Below are positions 43,296-58,200 of a stretch of DNA of 64,000 nucleotides, one piece after another. The position numbers and the translations under genes are program-made. The notes beneath the pieces are model-generated. The model was not told the DNA's origin and did not search any database. It worked only from the letters and a program-made list of their open reading frames with translations. Where the stretch lies: the NCBI GenBank assembly GCA_030248215.1, contig JASANG010002634.1, positions 62,001-126,000 of the forward strand. Direction: 5' to 3'. Positions within the stretch are counted from its first letter, which is position 1; each line of letters starts with the position of its first letter. The stretch comes from Enoplolaimus lenunculus. Taxonomy: Eukaryota > Nematoda > Enoplea > Enoplida > Thoracostomopsidae.

Positions 43296-46200
43296 CACAA
43301 GACAACAATACCAATGTGGCTCCACAAACACCATCACAGTCACCTTGTGCAAGCTTAGAAAGTTCATCAGACGCGCAAACAATAACCGGAAGTGTGGGAT
43401 CGCCAGAGCATTTGACGCAAAACAAACACAAACACGAGCAGTCACAACAACAACAACTACAATTACACAACACAAAACCATCTGTTCTTTCGCGGAATAC
43501 AGTTTCACAACGCAGCCGCAGCGTGTCCTCGACTGAACAAGGTGAGCTTTCAAACAAATTTATACATTTATTTAGTTTATGTCATTTTGTATTAAATTAT
43601 AGATGTGATTAGCGTTATGAAAGGTGCATAAGCTACGTCCTGCCATTATTTCACCTTCCGGTTCTGGCAAATTTTTACCGGTACGAAAAAATGACGATAA
43701 AATTAAATAGATTTTATTAGTATAGTATGCAAACTTTGACAATCGCCGAAAATAAACCGTTGAATGTAGAGTTTGCTTCCGTGGATTACGTATGAAAATC
43801 TAAAATACAGCAAATAAAGTTAATTTATACCTATCTCCAACTAGGGTTATTTCACCAAATAATATTTCAAAAAAATTAAAATAAATTTTTTGGTGGCATG
43901 TATTTTTCACTTTCCTGTTCCGGTTCCGTTTCTGGCAATTTTTTAAATTCCGGTTCCGGTAAATTGTAATTCCGGTGGCACCCTGGTTGAAATAAAGCAA
44001 AAACATTCGCGAGTACGTAGAATTATCAATGACAACGCTGTAAAGGGGTTAATCCTAGTTATATCCAGCTAATTTCAAATTTATTTTTTAAATAACAGTT
44101 GTTTACGAATTCATAAATTTAAAATCAAAAAAGGGCTTGTTTAGTTATCCGTATTTTTTTTAAAAAAATTCTGCTCCCATTACCGATATTTTTTCGTTGT
44201 AATTACTTGGATTATATTTTGGAAAAACGAGAGATAACCCAGCTAGGTTGTACTTAGTCCACGTACCCAGCCCACTGCTCCTTCTCATTCATCTGTATTA
44301 TTGTTTAAGTTGTTATGAACATTTGAGTGTATGCCGTGAATGCTATAACATCAACAATTTGTAGCGTCTTTGCCTGATTTGTATTCACAATTCTAGTGCC
44401 AGAAACTTATTTCTATTGCTACCCATCTCAACATTGCTAATGTGCTCTGACAGGTAGATGATTGTTAGAATCAGGTTTTGTTAAGTTCAAACACTCAACC
44501 TGAGCTTCTTTTGCGGTATTTGTTTTAGATAACAACGAAACTATACCAGAGTTTCCGGCAGCGGTTTTAAATAAACTTGAATACTTAGTCAATCGTCCCG
44601 AATGGGTTGTACCTGTGCTGCCGAATGGAGAATTGCCGTCTCTGTTAAAGTGTGCCATTAAGATTGCTAAGCGACGTAAGTTTGGTGTAGTTTGTAAGTG
44701 TTTGAAACAGGGAAGTCTTTGGCTATCGTCTTTCGTTTTAGATGAGTGCAGCACGTATCGTTAGTTAGCGACAGGTTTGCAAATATTTTTTTCTGTAATT
44801 CAAACTTTAAAACGAACGAGCTACTAGCTGGTCTACTGGTCTAGCCGTGCAAAATGTGCAGGACGAAATTTTAGGTGTTTGAAAGCTAGAAGAATAATTT
44901 GTAGCTGGCGATAGTTGAAAGATATTAGTTTCTATTCTAGCACACGTTTAGACTGCACTGCGGTAGTAGTCTTCAATATATTATACAAACAAGCAGCAAA
45001 CAGTAAGTAGAAGAGAGGTAAATTTAGTGGTGAAATTCTTTATGTGGGTCGGGTTTGTTTTAAAAATTATGTAAAAATATAAATTTTCGAGTATTCGATT
45101 TGCAAAATGAAGTTCGCGGCGAGTTATATAATTGCAGATGATGCTACGTTGGAAACACAGGAATGTGACAGATTTATGCGTGATAGTTTAGTTTGTTGCT
45201 TTACAAAATTAATGTCTGACGAAGCTGTTGAAGGCTGGAAGTATGAGATTCAGGTCAGTAAAAATCTGTTAGGCTTCTTATAATATGTTTATAGTGTATG
45301 CAGCGCCTATCGCAGGTTGGTAATAATATAAGTTTTCTAACAATCAAACTGGAACACTGCGGTCCAAAGTCCTGCTGTACACTTTTGAGAATGCTATCAT
45401 AGATTTCAAATTGTATATGTATTGAGCAGGTGCAATCGGAATTCCGGTTATGGCATGGCAATCTGGTGTTTTTCACTATCCAGTTCCGGTAATATATCCG
45501 GTATATATTTTTTCACCTGAATTTTCCGGTATTTTCGGTATATATTGAAAATTTTTCTCATCCCAAAAAATTTTATAGAATTGCCTGCGTGTGTATTGCC
45601 AAAATTTTCAATTTGCGCCATATTCCATAATTTGTCATACGATGTTCTTAAAATATTTTGAACGGCAAGAATCTTAATACCATTTTCTGTGTGAGATGGA
45701 ACATGGTTTTGTGATGATTAATTCCGTGTTTCTATCAGTAAAAAAATGGGATCAGAATGCCTTAGCTGAGACAGTTTTGAGAGTATCAAATTTCGACGTG
45801 CAATGAACAGAACTTTACTCTAAACCACAGGCTTGTTTTTAGAAAGCGATTTACAACTGTACTATGCTGTTTATCGAATTGTGCGTTTTGAAGCTTGAGG
45901 ATGATATTCAACCGCTGCTGTACATTCTTAGTCTTGTTTTTGATCCAAAGATTAGGTAAGGCATCAATTTAATACAAAATTTGGTTTTGCCATTGATTTT
46001 GAATGTTGCTGTAGTAGAATAATTTCGAAGGGGGGTTTCGCATGTCACCAACTGAAATAGTTTTTGAAACCTCAATATAAAAATCTCAAGGGAGCGATTT
46101 GACACCTGAGCTCTCCTCTGCACTAGCTGCATCATGGCGGTGGTACGTATATCACTGTATTCCGTGTGTAGATTACTTTAATTGCTAAAGTTTACTTGTG

Positions 46201-49200
46201 CAAAAGGACATAATCCATGTTTGATTTTAGTTATGATAAATAATTTTCAAAATGTGCACTGCCAGCTGGATGAAGTATTATTCTAGGTATCATTTGTTCA
46301 ATGCGACTCAGTCGTCAGAAAGTCTGCAACAACAACTTCAAAAGCGCCATCAGGAACAACAGCGAAAACAGCTGCAACAACAACAAGAACAAGAGCAACA
46401 ACCGGAAGAAACAAAGCAAGAGCATGAAGCGCAACAACAGGATACGAAACAGCACCAAACGCAACAAAAACAAAGTGAAAACAACGGAGAAAACGTTGAT
46501 ACAGTTGTTGGGACAAAACAGATAGAAGAAACAACGGTTGCGTCCGAAGAGAGAAAAGAAGGAGCAACCAATAATGATGCGGAAGAAGACAGCGATGTTT
46601 TTGCTGAAACGCCGTCTGTGGCTTTGTTTATTAAAGTTGTAAGTGATTGATTTTCATTTCCTTATTGTCACTTAAAATCGGCCCTGGATGTTTTGATATA
46701 AGTTGTCGCAATGCCGACCAATTATTAAATAAGTACATAACCATTTTTTTCTTTTCGGGAGTGGTTCAATTTTAACCGGTCCACCGGGCATTTATCAGAT
46801 GGCCAGTCCACTGTTGCTGATTTTTTGCGCTCGGCTGTTGAAGATTGGTATATGTGACAAACAGAGATGTGCTCGTGCTAATATGCTCATTAGTTCTATT
46901 AGGCAAATGTTTTACTGTAAAGTCGTAATGTATACAGTTTTGATCGTTGTGCGTTTAGCTGAATGTTTAGTGTAACAAGGTATTGTTTTTATTTTTACTT
47001 TGATTGAATCTACAGAATGTTTTTATATTTTGGTGTAGCCAGCTGAGTGTACCTTGTTTTGTTTCAGGACTGGTTAGTCGACTTTATTAATCGCTTTGGT
47101 GCTCTGGGTGGATTTCAAAAAGTTCTCGATCGATTTGAAAATCGAAACTCGCAGCCGTTGTCGGTGTTTCTTGTCGCTGGGCTTTTAAAGTGGGTTTATA
47201 GATTTCGTTGCATAAAGGAATAGCGCATAGATTAATGCAGGAATCAATTGCGACGGAATTCTAAATTATTTTAAACACATGATACATAATAGGTGATGTT
47301 ACTTTTGTCTTTGGGTTTGAATTTTCTTATTGTGCGGATCACGTATCACTAGTACGTGAACTAGGGGATTATCTTTATGGGTGTACACGCGATACATCTT
47401 ACTTAGAATTTTTAGAAAAGAGGAAACAATGTATCTTTTATTGTTTTAGCAAATAATGTTTGCAGGCTATTGACGCTTGATATCAATAGTTTTTAGTTGA
47501 AGTTATACTCTTTTGAAATAAAACCATGCTTGCGCCTTTAAATGATGTCTGTTTTGTGTTTCAAGACCCTTTGGATGTTGCATTCAGTTTTTGACAAAAG
47601 CGACTGTTGACAAGTACTTAAAGCCTTCAGTAGTAAGTTTTATAATTTGTTTGCCCTTGTAATGCGCGTAATGTGGCATAGGTTTGTCAACAATGGCAGT
47701 GCACCAGGAATTTTTATTTGATATACGATGGCTACAGGTAGCGCTGTAGTCCCAGGCAGGGTTCAGTCGGTTACCAAAACCTATCATATAGAAAGCTGGA
47801 GCCGGCTGTGAGATTTTTTGCCGGAGCCGTATCAGGATATTCGGTTGTTCCCTGGTCCGAAGTGCTACGTTTATATCACATCGCGAATGCTTTTAGGAGT
47901 TTAAGGTTCAAGGGACAGGAAAAACTGTGCGTGTACCTCGATACCTCATCAGTGTTACATAATGGTTTCAGTTGATTGCGTACGATTTTCTGTCAAATTT
48001 GCCGGATTCAGTGTTGAAAAAAGACATCACACGTTTGGAAGGCCGTGAAAATCCAATTTCTTCGCTGATTCATCATATGCGAGTGATTATTGCACATTCG
48101 ACTGGGGACAGAAACAACAACGAACAGTTGTTAATGGAATTGCGTCTGTTTCGATTCAAATTTTTGTTGAGGTAAATGTTTGGGTATTTCTGGTGGCTGT
48201 AGTCGTCAAAAAGAGTTCTTCTGTACTGTTCACTGTGTAGCGCTGTCCGTCTTGTCTTCGTCTATGTAGTAGCTATTGGTATCAAGATTTTAAGCATTGA
48301 AAACGAAAATTATAGAAGCATATCATCAACATCAGTATTTTAGTAAATTTAAATGATGAATTTGGTTTTCTACCTCAAATATGGTATTTTTTCCGATAAA
48401 GTTTTACTAATGCAATGATCTGTTCTTTTCGAAAAGACCCCTTTGAAGGTTAGCAAGGGCCATTATACTAATAGTTGTATGAAATTAATATATTAAATTT
48501 GATATATCTTCAGATTACTACAAATATCATCGTTCAGCGGAAAAATGAACGCATTGAGTGAAATTAATCGATTATGCAACGTTGTCAGCTCGTCTGTGTA
48601 TTCATCTAGTGCTGGCGGGGTTGGTGCTCATAGCGGTGGGGTCTCGACGGCGTCTTGCGCTTCTGCCTTGCCTCAGAACTCGACGTCAAGTGGTATGGGA
48701 GGTACCGCGACTACGGGAGCGGAACTGGCGAGCGAGGATGACGGCCTGTCGACCGAACAACTCGTAGCGTGGATAAAAGACTCGCGACTGCTTCATGTTT
48801 TGTTGAAAGAGAATTTGCATTTGTCTATGTATGTGGATCGGTTGGAAAATATTATCAGGTTAGTGATGGAAGGAAGCCAGGGCTTGTCGAAGCCGAGTGT
48901 GGTGTAGTTCTGAGGGGGCTTGTGCAGATACTAGACAATTAGATAAGGTAGGGTTGTAATATTACGTTAAAAGATTCTGGTGTATACACATACAGATGCA
49001 AAAAATGTTAATTTCCATATGATTTGTTGTTGTTGTTTGGCTGGAATCCATTGCGTTGAGGCAATTGGTTGTGGTCAGAGACGGCCACTTGCTCGAAGAA
49101 ATATCACGACCGCTTCCGGCTCTTCCCATAGTGCCGCAGGATCTTGTGTAGGAAGCAAATGACGAAACGGATCACCATGTATGCAGTGGAAGAGCATATG

Positions 49201-52200
49201 ATTCAGGTCATCTGTGCTGTGACCGCACTTGCTGCAAGCGTCGCTTTCTGTAGCATTGATCGAAAATAGGTACTGGTTGAGCATCGGGCATTTGCAATCA
49301 CATCGTAGCTGTGCCAAGACCACTCGTTCCCTTCTTGATAGGTTGATTTCCTTGTCACTTGTAGGTGGAGGGCGGATCCCGGCCGGCTGGCTGTGGTGTA
49401 CCAATTTTTGGGTCCATTCCTTTTTGATCACCGTCCTTGTGATAAGTGCCTTCGCAGTTGTGAAATCAACTTTTGTGGCCGTTTGATCCATATCTGAGCC
49501 TTCGTTAGCTAATCTGTCAGCTTTTTCGTTACCAGATATGCCGAAATGGCTAGGGATCCATTGAATGTGGACGGAAATACCATTTTTAGATATCTTGAGT
49601 AAGGAGTTCCAAATTGCGTTTTCTGTTTCCGAACGGGCTTTAGTCAGGCCATCTTGCAGTTTTAGAACCAGTGATTGCGAGTCCGTGAATATGTTGACCT
49701 TTCCATGGGTCTGGTTGGTTTCGACCCATTCCAGCGCTTTTTGCATGGCGATTGATTCGGCTCGATAACTGCTTCCAAAGTTTCCAGCCGGAAGCTTGAG
49801 TGAGAACTCCGCCCCATTGGAGTGACGCTGAATGAATATTCCACTGCAACATAGTCGGTTAGAATCTTTCGCAGAGCCATCTGGTAGACACCCAGGTCAG
49901 CAGTATCAAGGTTCGTCATTGCCATGAGGCCAGCTATTCTTCTTGGTAAGAGTAATGGCAAGGGGCACCGAACACATTGCCGAATCCGGTTGCGAATTTT
50001 AACTTTGCAACAATCATTAAAACAGCAAACAATAGAATAGAAATCGCAGCCGCTTGACAACACTGAAGCAGCAATTATCTGATATTGAAATATGCAAGTA
50101 TTTATATATTAGTCAATTATTAATTGAGTATCACAGTCACAAACGCTATAAAGTTTTGAAAAATTACATATTTGACGATATTTGTCTTCAGGTTCATGAT
50201 CAAAGAAGGTGCATTGAGTAACGGAGATTTGGACGCATTGTGGGCGGCGCATCAAGGAAAACACGACGCGATTGTGAAGAATATTCACGGACTGTTGGCA
50301 AAACTGGCTTGGGATTTCAATCCGCAACAGCTTGATTACTTGTTTAAGTCGTTTCAGGTGAGGGCCTGTATTTAAAATAGCGGTAGCACTTGTCTCCAGT
50401 TAACAATTGGTTTTGTTAATATATACATCTATACATAGATATTTAATATATATCAGTAGCACTTTGGTATTTCCCGATTTGGAACCATTAATATTGGGTT
50501 CTCAGTAAATTTTTTTACACGAATATATGGCACTTGTAGTTTGGTTTGTTTTGAATTGGTAGCATCTTCTTTTTCACAAGTAATTCTTTGAAATTGAGCT
50601 TACAACCACCGGTTCTCGTTTTATAATTTTATTTCAAAATGAAATAAATAACATTCGGCGTTTGATTACCCGTTAATAAGGCGGAATAACTTTAATTTAC
50701 GAATATTTTTAGTTGTAAATAACGAGGCACAGAACTACTTTAATTTTGGTTTAAGTGACATAAACCGATCCTACCACGAAAACAGGCCGACAGCCAAGAA
50801 TTTTATTATATGGGCTAGAAGATGTGTAAACGTTGCAAAAAAATTTTTTCAGACAACGCCAGATAGCATGAAAATTTCTAGAATAGATTGAATGATGAAT
50901 TGGTTGTAACGGCTTCGCAAGTCAAAAAACTTTTATTGGCAACGGCAATTTACTACATTGTCGTTCTGTGACGGAAAACGTCGGACGGCATTTAAATGGA
51001 CAAAAAGTGTAGCGCAACCCTAATTGTAATTTCAGGGCAGTTGGCGTGACTCAAGCTCAAAAGAACGCGAACTGTTGCTTGATTTGATGAGACGTCTCGC
51101 TGAAGATGACAAAGATGGAATTATGGCTTCGAAAGTCCTTCGGTTACTGTGGTGCTTGGCCCATTCACCAGATTTGCCTACCGAAACCGTTGATTTGGCA
51201 CTCGCGGCTCATGTCAAAATTCTCGATTGCTCGTGTTCAGCAGACCGGGATCGGCTTAAATTGCATTTTCTTGAGCAGTGCGTCAACGATTTGGTTGAAG
51301 TTATACCGGTGCCACAGTCGAGTGAAAGCTCAGCTGGTGCGATTCTAAGTTTGTTTTTGAAATTGTGGTTATATCATCGTAGCCTGAAGTTTGGCAAGCG
51401 GGTTGCGTTCTATAAAAATTTCGTGGGGAGTTCTTGTTTGACAAACCTAAGTCCTGAATCATCTGTATACAGCTGATTTTTAGAAACAAAATCGGAAACA
51501 TCAAAAAATTTATACCCGAGTTACAAAAACATAAAGCCCCCAGAAAATAATCCGAGGACCTCCTGTGGTTTAGCTGTTTAAAATTCGTTTTCAAAAACGC
51601 AAAGGGGTTTGACTTTTAAACTACCCTTGGCTACGTCTTTGTTGGGGATTGATGGTCTGGACTTTTTGCACAGTTAAACTGCACACATTAGCTCCAATAT
51701 TTGCCAAATTTCGAAGCGCACCGTTTTCTAGTCCTAAGCGTACAAACTTTGTCTCGCAGTAGGGATAGGTGCTAATGGTTATACTGTAATAGCAGTGATT
51801 CGGTGGTGCAATATATTTGCAATTCCTGTTCCATTTCCTGCTTGGACGTAAAAATGAAGTCCTGTTCCTGCTTCTGGGAATTGTAGTTTAAACTTGTGCA
51901 AGTATTTGATTTCAGAAAGATTAAAGAATACTAGCGATTCTGGTCATGAAACAAATGAAGATATATCTAAACCGAACGCTGCGGCACAATATGACGACAG
52001 CGGTTTGGAAAACAACGAAGAAACCACTGTGTTGTTGAAACCAAAGTTATGCTGGGTTATACCGGCGCTGACACAAATTCGTGAAATTTGTAAGCTGTAC
52101 CATGCTGGAAATGTAACGTTTAGCAACGCAAACAATTCGCAACAACAACAACAAGCGGATGATGAAGATATTAGTGGCGCTGGCAGGACGTATCCATGCT

Positions 52201-55200
52201 TTGTGTATCGACATGAAGTGCTGAATTATCTCCATAGTACCCATAAAATTGTTGTCATAGTAACGAATAACCTTGGCGAGTATATGACATGTGCTCGGAG
52301 AATTGCTAGGCAACGGGGCATCGTAGAACCGGATTCGCTAAGGTTGGATGGTAGGTATCCACATCCGCAACAAATTGCCGAGAGACTGTCGTTCTTGCGG
52401 TTCCTGCTGACTGATGGCCGGTTATGGTTGTGCGAGCCACAGGTTAGGGGGATCCCAGGGGGGATAGTCGAAACTGTGCCTATTGGGGTGTTTCTGGGCT
52501 ACCGGCGACTAGGCGAGAAGCCCAAATTGTTTTTGCGTTTGCAGGGGTCGTGGGAAAATGGAGGGAAGGTGTCGAAGTATCTGGGTGAATTCTGGTGTGA
52601 TTGGGGCTTCTCTTTTCCCCTCACTAGCGAAACCCGAGGTCTATAATACTTTATCTACAGTTGGTGATATGTTTTAAAACTTTTGTTGAGCCGAAGCAGC
52701 GTTTTGGGTTCAAATGAAATTTACTAAATATATTGCAAACTTATGCCACGTATAAGCAGCATGACAAAAAGAACTGATTAGAACCTTAGTAGTTGAACAG
52801 GTAGCATTGCGACTGTTACAGTGACGTTGACTAGCATTTTATTTTAAGGCGACGCAAATCTGGAACATTTTGGTGCAGGACAGTGTGTTCGCATGTGATC
52901 GTGATATAGCGTTCCGGTGGTTCGCAAAGTTGGTTGGCGAAGAGCCTGATTTAGACCCGGAAACATTCAGACCTTTCTTCGAAACACAACTGCTTCAGTT
53001 GGACGTCGCCGCGCTCAACGAGCCAGGCCTGCGATGTTTTGAAAAGTTTTTCAAACAGGTATTTTAGGTTTATGCCTCAACTTTTGATGGTTTGAAAGTT
53101 TATAAAACCTATCATCTGTTGGTTATAGATGCTATACCGTTTTAAAATGCGAACACTTATCAAAGTTGAGCAATTTACTGAGGTGACCTTGTGTGCAGAT
53201 TGATCCGTTTTGTTGGTATGTCGTAAATTTAGGTGTGGTGTTATGTTCAGGGGTATTCTACCAGTGCAGGGTGGCACCGAATGTATGTTTTGACAGAATC
53301 CGAATTCATTGCTAATTTTGCCGAATTCGAATCTAAACTTTGCATTTTGTAAATTTATATACCGATAATTTGTTTCTGAATACTAACTGAATGCTAACCG
53401 AATAATATTTCATTGCTGATCTCAGATCTGACATTTGTGACCTGAAACAAAAATTATTGATTTTTATTTTACGTTATTTAATATTTTATTGTTTAAATAT
53501 GTAAACATATTATATTACCGAACATTGTTGAGCTCGGCTTTTTCACGGCCGAATTCGAACTGCGAATTTTTGTCGAATCCGAGCTTCTCGCGATGCCTAG
53601 CGTTGATTTCGAATGCTGCATTGATATTTCCTCAACGAAGTCTTAAACTTGGTAGTAACTGCTGTGTTTCAGGTGAACCAGCGAGAAAATCGGCTAATAA
53701 TGGGCCGGCGGAACACAGTTCAACTTAACCATTACGATCTAATTGGTTCTGAATATTTGTGGCGAATCATTTTGAACGTCAAGTGCCGTGCAGAAGTTGT
53801 CGATCGTGCCATGCAACTGTTCTGTGATGTGTTTAGCCGACCTTCGCCACAGATGGCCACCGAGACCACGGAGCTGCATAATGATATATTGAATACGTGT
53901 CGCGCACATTTGAAAGCCAGCTACGATACGCTGGGATGTTTGATGGCTGCTGCTGGCGTTGACGGGTAGGTTTAGATTGCGTTGTTGGTTTGATATGGGA
54001 TAGTAGTGTAATGAGTTTCGAGACCTTCATATTTAATATCGTTATGCTATTCATTGCACCTATGTGCCTGTCGATACCTGCAAATAAGTTGATACTCTGT
54101 TTTAAAAATCGAATGTAAACTTCCAATTTGCTGTGTTATGTACCTTCTGATAATGTTAATAGCATATTGGCCGCAGTTGGTGATGTGAGCTGGTTGGAAA
54201 ACAGAAGACAGTAAATGAGAATAAAATATTTGGCTCAAGTATAGCAGTGCTCTGCCGCGAAGATAAATTGATTTTGATTCGGCGTGCCAAGTTTTTAAAA
54301 GATTTCATTGATGGAAAAGCCAGGTTTAACTTAATTACACGGCTGCCGTTTGTGTCCATTGGAATTGGGTTAAATTGCGGAACATGGTGCAACCGGCATT
54401 CCAGATATGGCATGGAAATCCGCTAGCTATTACTTTCGTTTTCTTTGTTTGTTTCCGATATTTTTAAATCCCCTTGTACACTGAACAAGGTACAAGCGGC
54501 ATTCCAGATATGGCATGGAAATCCGCTATTACTTTCGTTTTCTTTGTTTGTTTCCGATATTTTTAAATCCCCTTGTACACTGAACAAGGTACAAGCGGCA
54601 TTCCAGATATGGCATGGAAATCCGCTATTACTTTCGTTTTCTTTGTTTGTTTCCGATATTTTTAAATCCCTTGTTCACTGAACAAGGTACAAGCGGCATT
54701 CCAGATATGGCATGGAAATCCGCTATTACTTTCGTTTTCTTTGTTTGTTTCCGATATTTTTAAATCCCCTTGTACACTGAACAAGGTACAAGCGGCATTC
54801 CAGATATGTCATGGAAATCCGCTATTACTTTCGTTTTCTTTGTTTGTTTCCGATATTTTTAAATCCCCTTGTACACTGAACAAGGTACAAGCGGTATTCC
54901 AGATATGTCATGGAAATCCGCTATTACTTTCGTTTTCTTTGTTTGTTTCCGATATTTTTAAATCCCCTTGTACACTGAACAAGGTACAAGCGGCATTCCA
55001 GATATGTCATGGAAATCCGCTATTACTTTCGTTTTCTTTGTTTGTTTCCGATATTTTTAAATCCCCTTGTTCACTGAACAAGGTACAAGCGGCATTCCAG
55101 ATATGGCATGGAAATCCGCTATTACTTTCGTTTTCTTTGTTTCCGGTATTTTTAAATCCCCTTGCCCACTGTTATCTCCTAATCCTAATTCTTTAATTAA

Positions 55201-58200
55201 CTGTTTTAGAGACGATCGGCTTTCGCAAGAAACCACAAAAATGGCTCGGACACTTGCTACGTTGTACGGATATATCGCTCAGTATGATGATAGTTTCATC
55301 CATGAACGGCGTTGTTGCGCTTTAGGTTGTGCGTATCATGGTCGTGATGTCAATGTTATTGTTCGATTCCCGACGCAAGGTATCGATAGAGACGTTTTCG
55401 AACATTTTAATATGAAAATTTTATGATGGTATTAGACTGAAGGATTGTAACGCCAAACTCGAGTTTATCATCGTTTCTACCTCCCTTCATTCGAAGGTTT
55501 GCCCATACCGCCGCACTGTCGATTCAACGTATTAAGTCTAAAACAATACTTTTACGCATGAATTACACTATTTGTATAGTTTTTAGTTTTAATGTAGCGT
55601 ATATTGTGTGTAGTGTGTTTACATGTTATATCTAAGCGATACAGCATGGTTAAACGAGATTTTCGTTTCAAACCAGTTCTTTTGTTGACAGCAAATTCCT
55701 TCCTTCCCCGGTTGAAGCTCCAGTTCGTGGAAACAGCGTATGCCCAGATGGATAACAAAAATAGTGCAGTTTTTCTGAAAATATTAATTTTATGGAATAG
55801 AGAGAGCACTCCCTACCTCATAGGTCCACTACCCAGCAAGGTGTGCTTATGAATGTAACTTCAGTAGTTTCAGGTGGCACACGTGTTGATGATATGGAGG
55901 TTTGGACACACGGGAATCAAACGTTGGGATCGTTGCGACAACAAATTGCAAATCGGTTTAATCTGTCTCCGCCTGTCGCCCTTGAGCTGTATTACAATAA
56001 TGAACCTCTCGTAGGCCATAATTCGCGCCTCGTCTCTGATACCGTGCTCGGTAGAAAGACAAAAGTGAGTCGTGGTTGGTTGTAGTAATCGAATTCATGT
56101 GTTCTTGCTTGATTTAGCTTACGAAGGAAGGTACAGAATGAATTTCGGCGCCGCCCTTGAAGAATGTACGAAAGTAGTGCGTCGGTATTATTGGTAATAA
56201 ATCTACTGTCGGTAGCATTGTGTTTTTTCATTCACGGTATATGAGAATTTTACTGGGCTAAATAAATTTTTGATCAAAAAATAAATTTAGTGGGCATTTT
56301 AAAAAACCTAGGTTTTTCGAAATTAAACGGTTTGGTAGCCGACTACTGATTGAGAAATTTGCATTTGTGTGCACATTGTGATAAGTTTGCTGCAGGTTTT
56401 GTTGACGGCAAAGATAGTTCAAGGAGGTGCCGGTAGTAGTAGCCATCATCATCAGCATCACTCCGGTGGAATTCCTGGGACAGGAAGTTTCGGTGGTGGA
56501 AGTGAAAAGTCTGCTGCGACGAATGCTGTTAACACGACCATGGCTGGTGGACATTCAAGTCGCAGTTGTGGCGGCATGATTTCGTCGTCACCATCTAACT
56601 CAAGTTCTGACTCGAGTGCTGCTGGTTCGCCACAGGCAGCGTACGGCGCCAGGGGAGCCCTCGCACGTCGATGGTCAAGTAAGAACTGGCTGGAATGTTG
56701 AGGGTGTAAAGAATACTCGTGCGCAAAAAGTTGCGGTTGTCATTACACTTTTTCAGTGCTGACAATGAATACCGTACTTCTTAATTTATAATTGTGTAGT
56801 GTGTGAAGCAAACCGAAGAAAACGAAAAAACGCCGTGTACAGTATCTCTTGTGATTTTTATAGTCTCGAACGAGAACCGACCGCAATATAATTGCTTTTC
56901 ATGCAATCCAGTCAAGGAATGTTTATGAGAACTGTGGCTCCGGTAGATAACGTGTTCGCCTCGATGCCGGAGCATCAGGCCCCGCTGGCGGGGCGAGGCT
57001 GTGGCGTCTCTACTTAATAATGATTTATCCTAGCTTAGTGTCACTGTTTTTGAAAATATATTTTCTGAACGTGTGATGGTTGCTTAACTGTTTACAGATG
57101 CAGACGCTGCTATTGCGGCCGCAGAAGCCGCTGAGGCGAGCTTACCAAGCTTAATGCTTGCGCGATCGCGAAGCGATGTCGAATTTTTGTTTGGATTGTG
57201 TGATCTCGGTAGCGAACTCGCGTCTGCGACGTTATCCGCATCAACGACGTCCGCCAACGGCGTTGACGACGCCAAAACGGCGACAATTGCTGCTGCGTGC
57301 GATGTACGCGATCGCGCGCGAGCAATACTACATCGGTTGCCGCCGTGCGCGACGCTCGTGGATGCGCTCATACGCGCGTGCAGCGGCGACAGCATTGGCG
57401 TTGCGTCGCCGTCGTTGTTGTCATCGCATAGTGAAACAACGTCAACGGCGTCGGCTGTTGAGTCAGCGACCATTGTTGATTCGACGGGTCGTCCAACGAC
57501 TACCAGCGCCGCAACTCAAGTGCCCTCCATCGTGACGACAACAATGTCATCATCGATGTCGTCGTTGCCGTCCCTCGACTCAGTATTCTACGATGCGTCC
57601 CCATCTGCGGTATTGTATTCGCTGGCGTTGACGTACGCGTTACTGATGCCTGTCGGCGACATCAAACCGATAACGCGATCATTTCGACGATCGTTTTTGT
57701 TGCGTGGCCACGGCATAGAAACCAGCCTTGCGATGCTGGTCAACACCCCAACTTCGTCGCCGGCAACAACTATGGCGCCGACGGGATCGCTGCCATCGTT
57801 TTTGTCGACCGCGGACGCGGCAACGCGATGGGACGCGCTCGCTTGGGTGTTGCGTCTAGTCAAATTTAGTGTCATGTGCGTCACGTACGCACAGTTGCAC
57901 AATTCGGTCGGGATTTACTCGGAAGAACATAAAATTGTCGCGATGATGATCAGCCAAGCAGATACTATCCTAAACGCGACTGTCAGCTCACTTGGATGCG
58001 ATTTGAAGCAGCAGGTTAGTGCTTACCGGTTTGGTGGACCGAAGGAGATGTATTCTCAGCTGTGTATAGCACCTATTATCGGTTAATATTAGGTTTTATA
58101 ACGATCGAGCCTAGCAACTACTGATCAGAAAATCTACGTAGCAGTAGGTTAAATGAGGTGCAAAAATGCGTTGAATTTCGAATCATATATTTCTTTCGAT

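Noticed and set aside
43203-43557. Two antisense frames (Val- or Cys-rich) opposite the Gln tract
   Set aside because: They are shadows of the CAA/CAG array in a well-supported USP9X exon.
52443-52646. Read-through of the USP9X exon past 52442
   Set aside because: Homology to USP9X stops at LWLCEPQ, where a GTTAGG donor lies; the next conserved segment ([12 protein letters not shown]) starts at 52849 in matching phase.
54385-55175. CRISPR-like regular repeats
   Set aside because: Units are contiguous without variable spacers and the genome is eukaryotic; it is a minisatellite.
54445-55196. Open frames of 78 and 151 codons made of a 33-residue repeat
   Set aside because: They follow the 99-bp minisatellite, whose unit length is a multiple of 3; the array lies in a USP9X intron.
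57084-57473. 129-codon antisense frame
   Set aside because: It mirrors the CpG-rich USP9X exon; the sense frame matches the family and joins its neighbours in phase.
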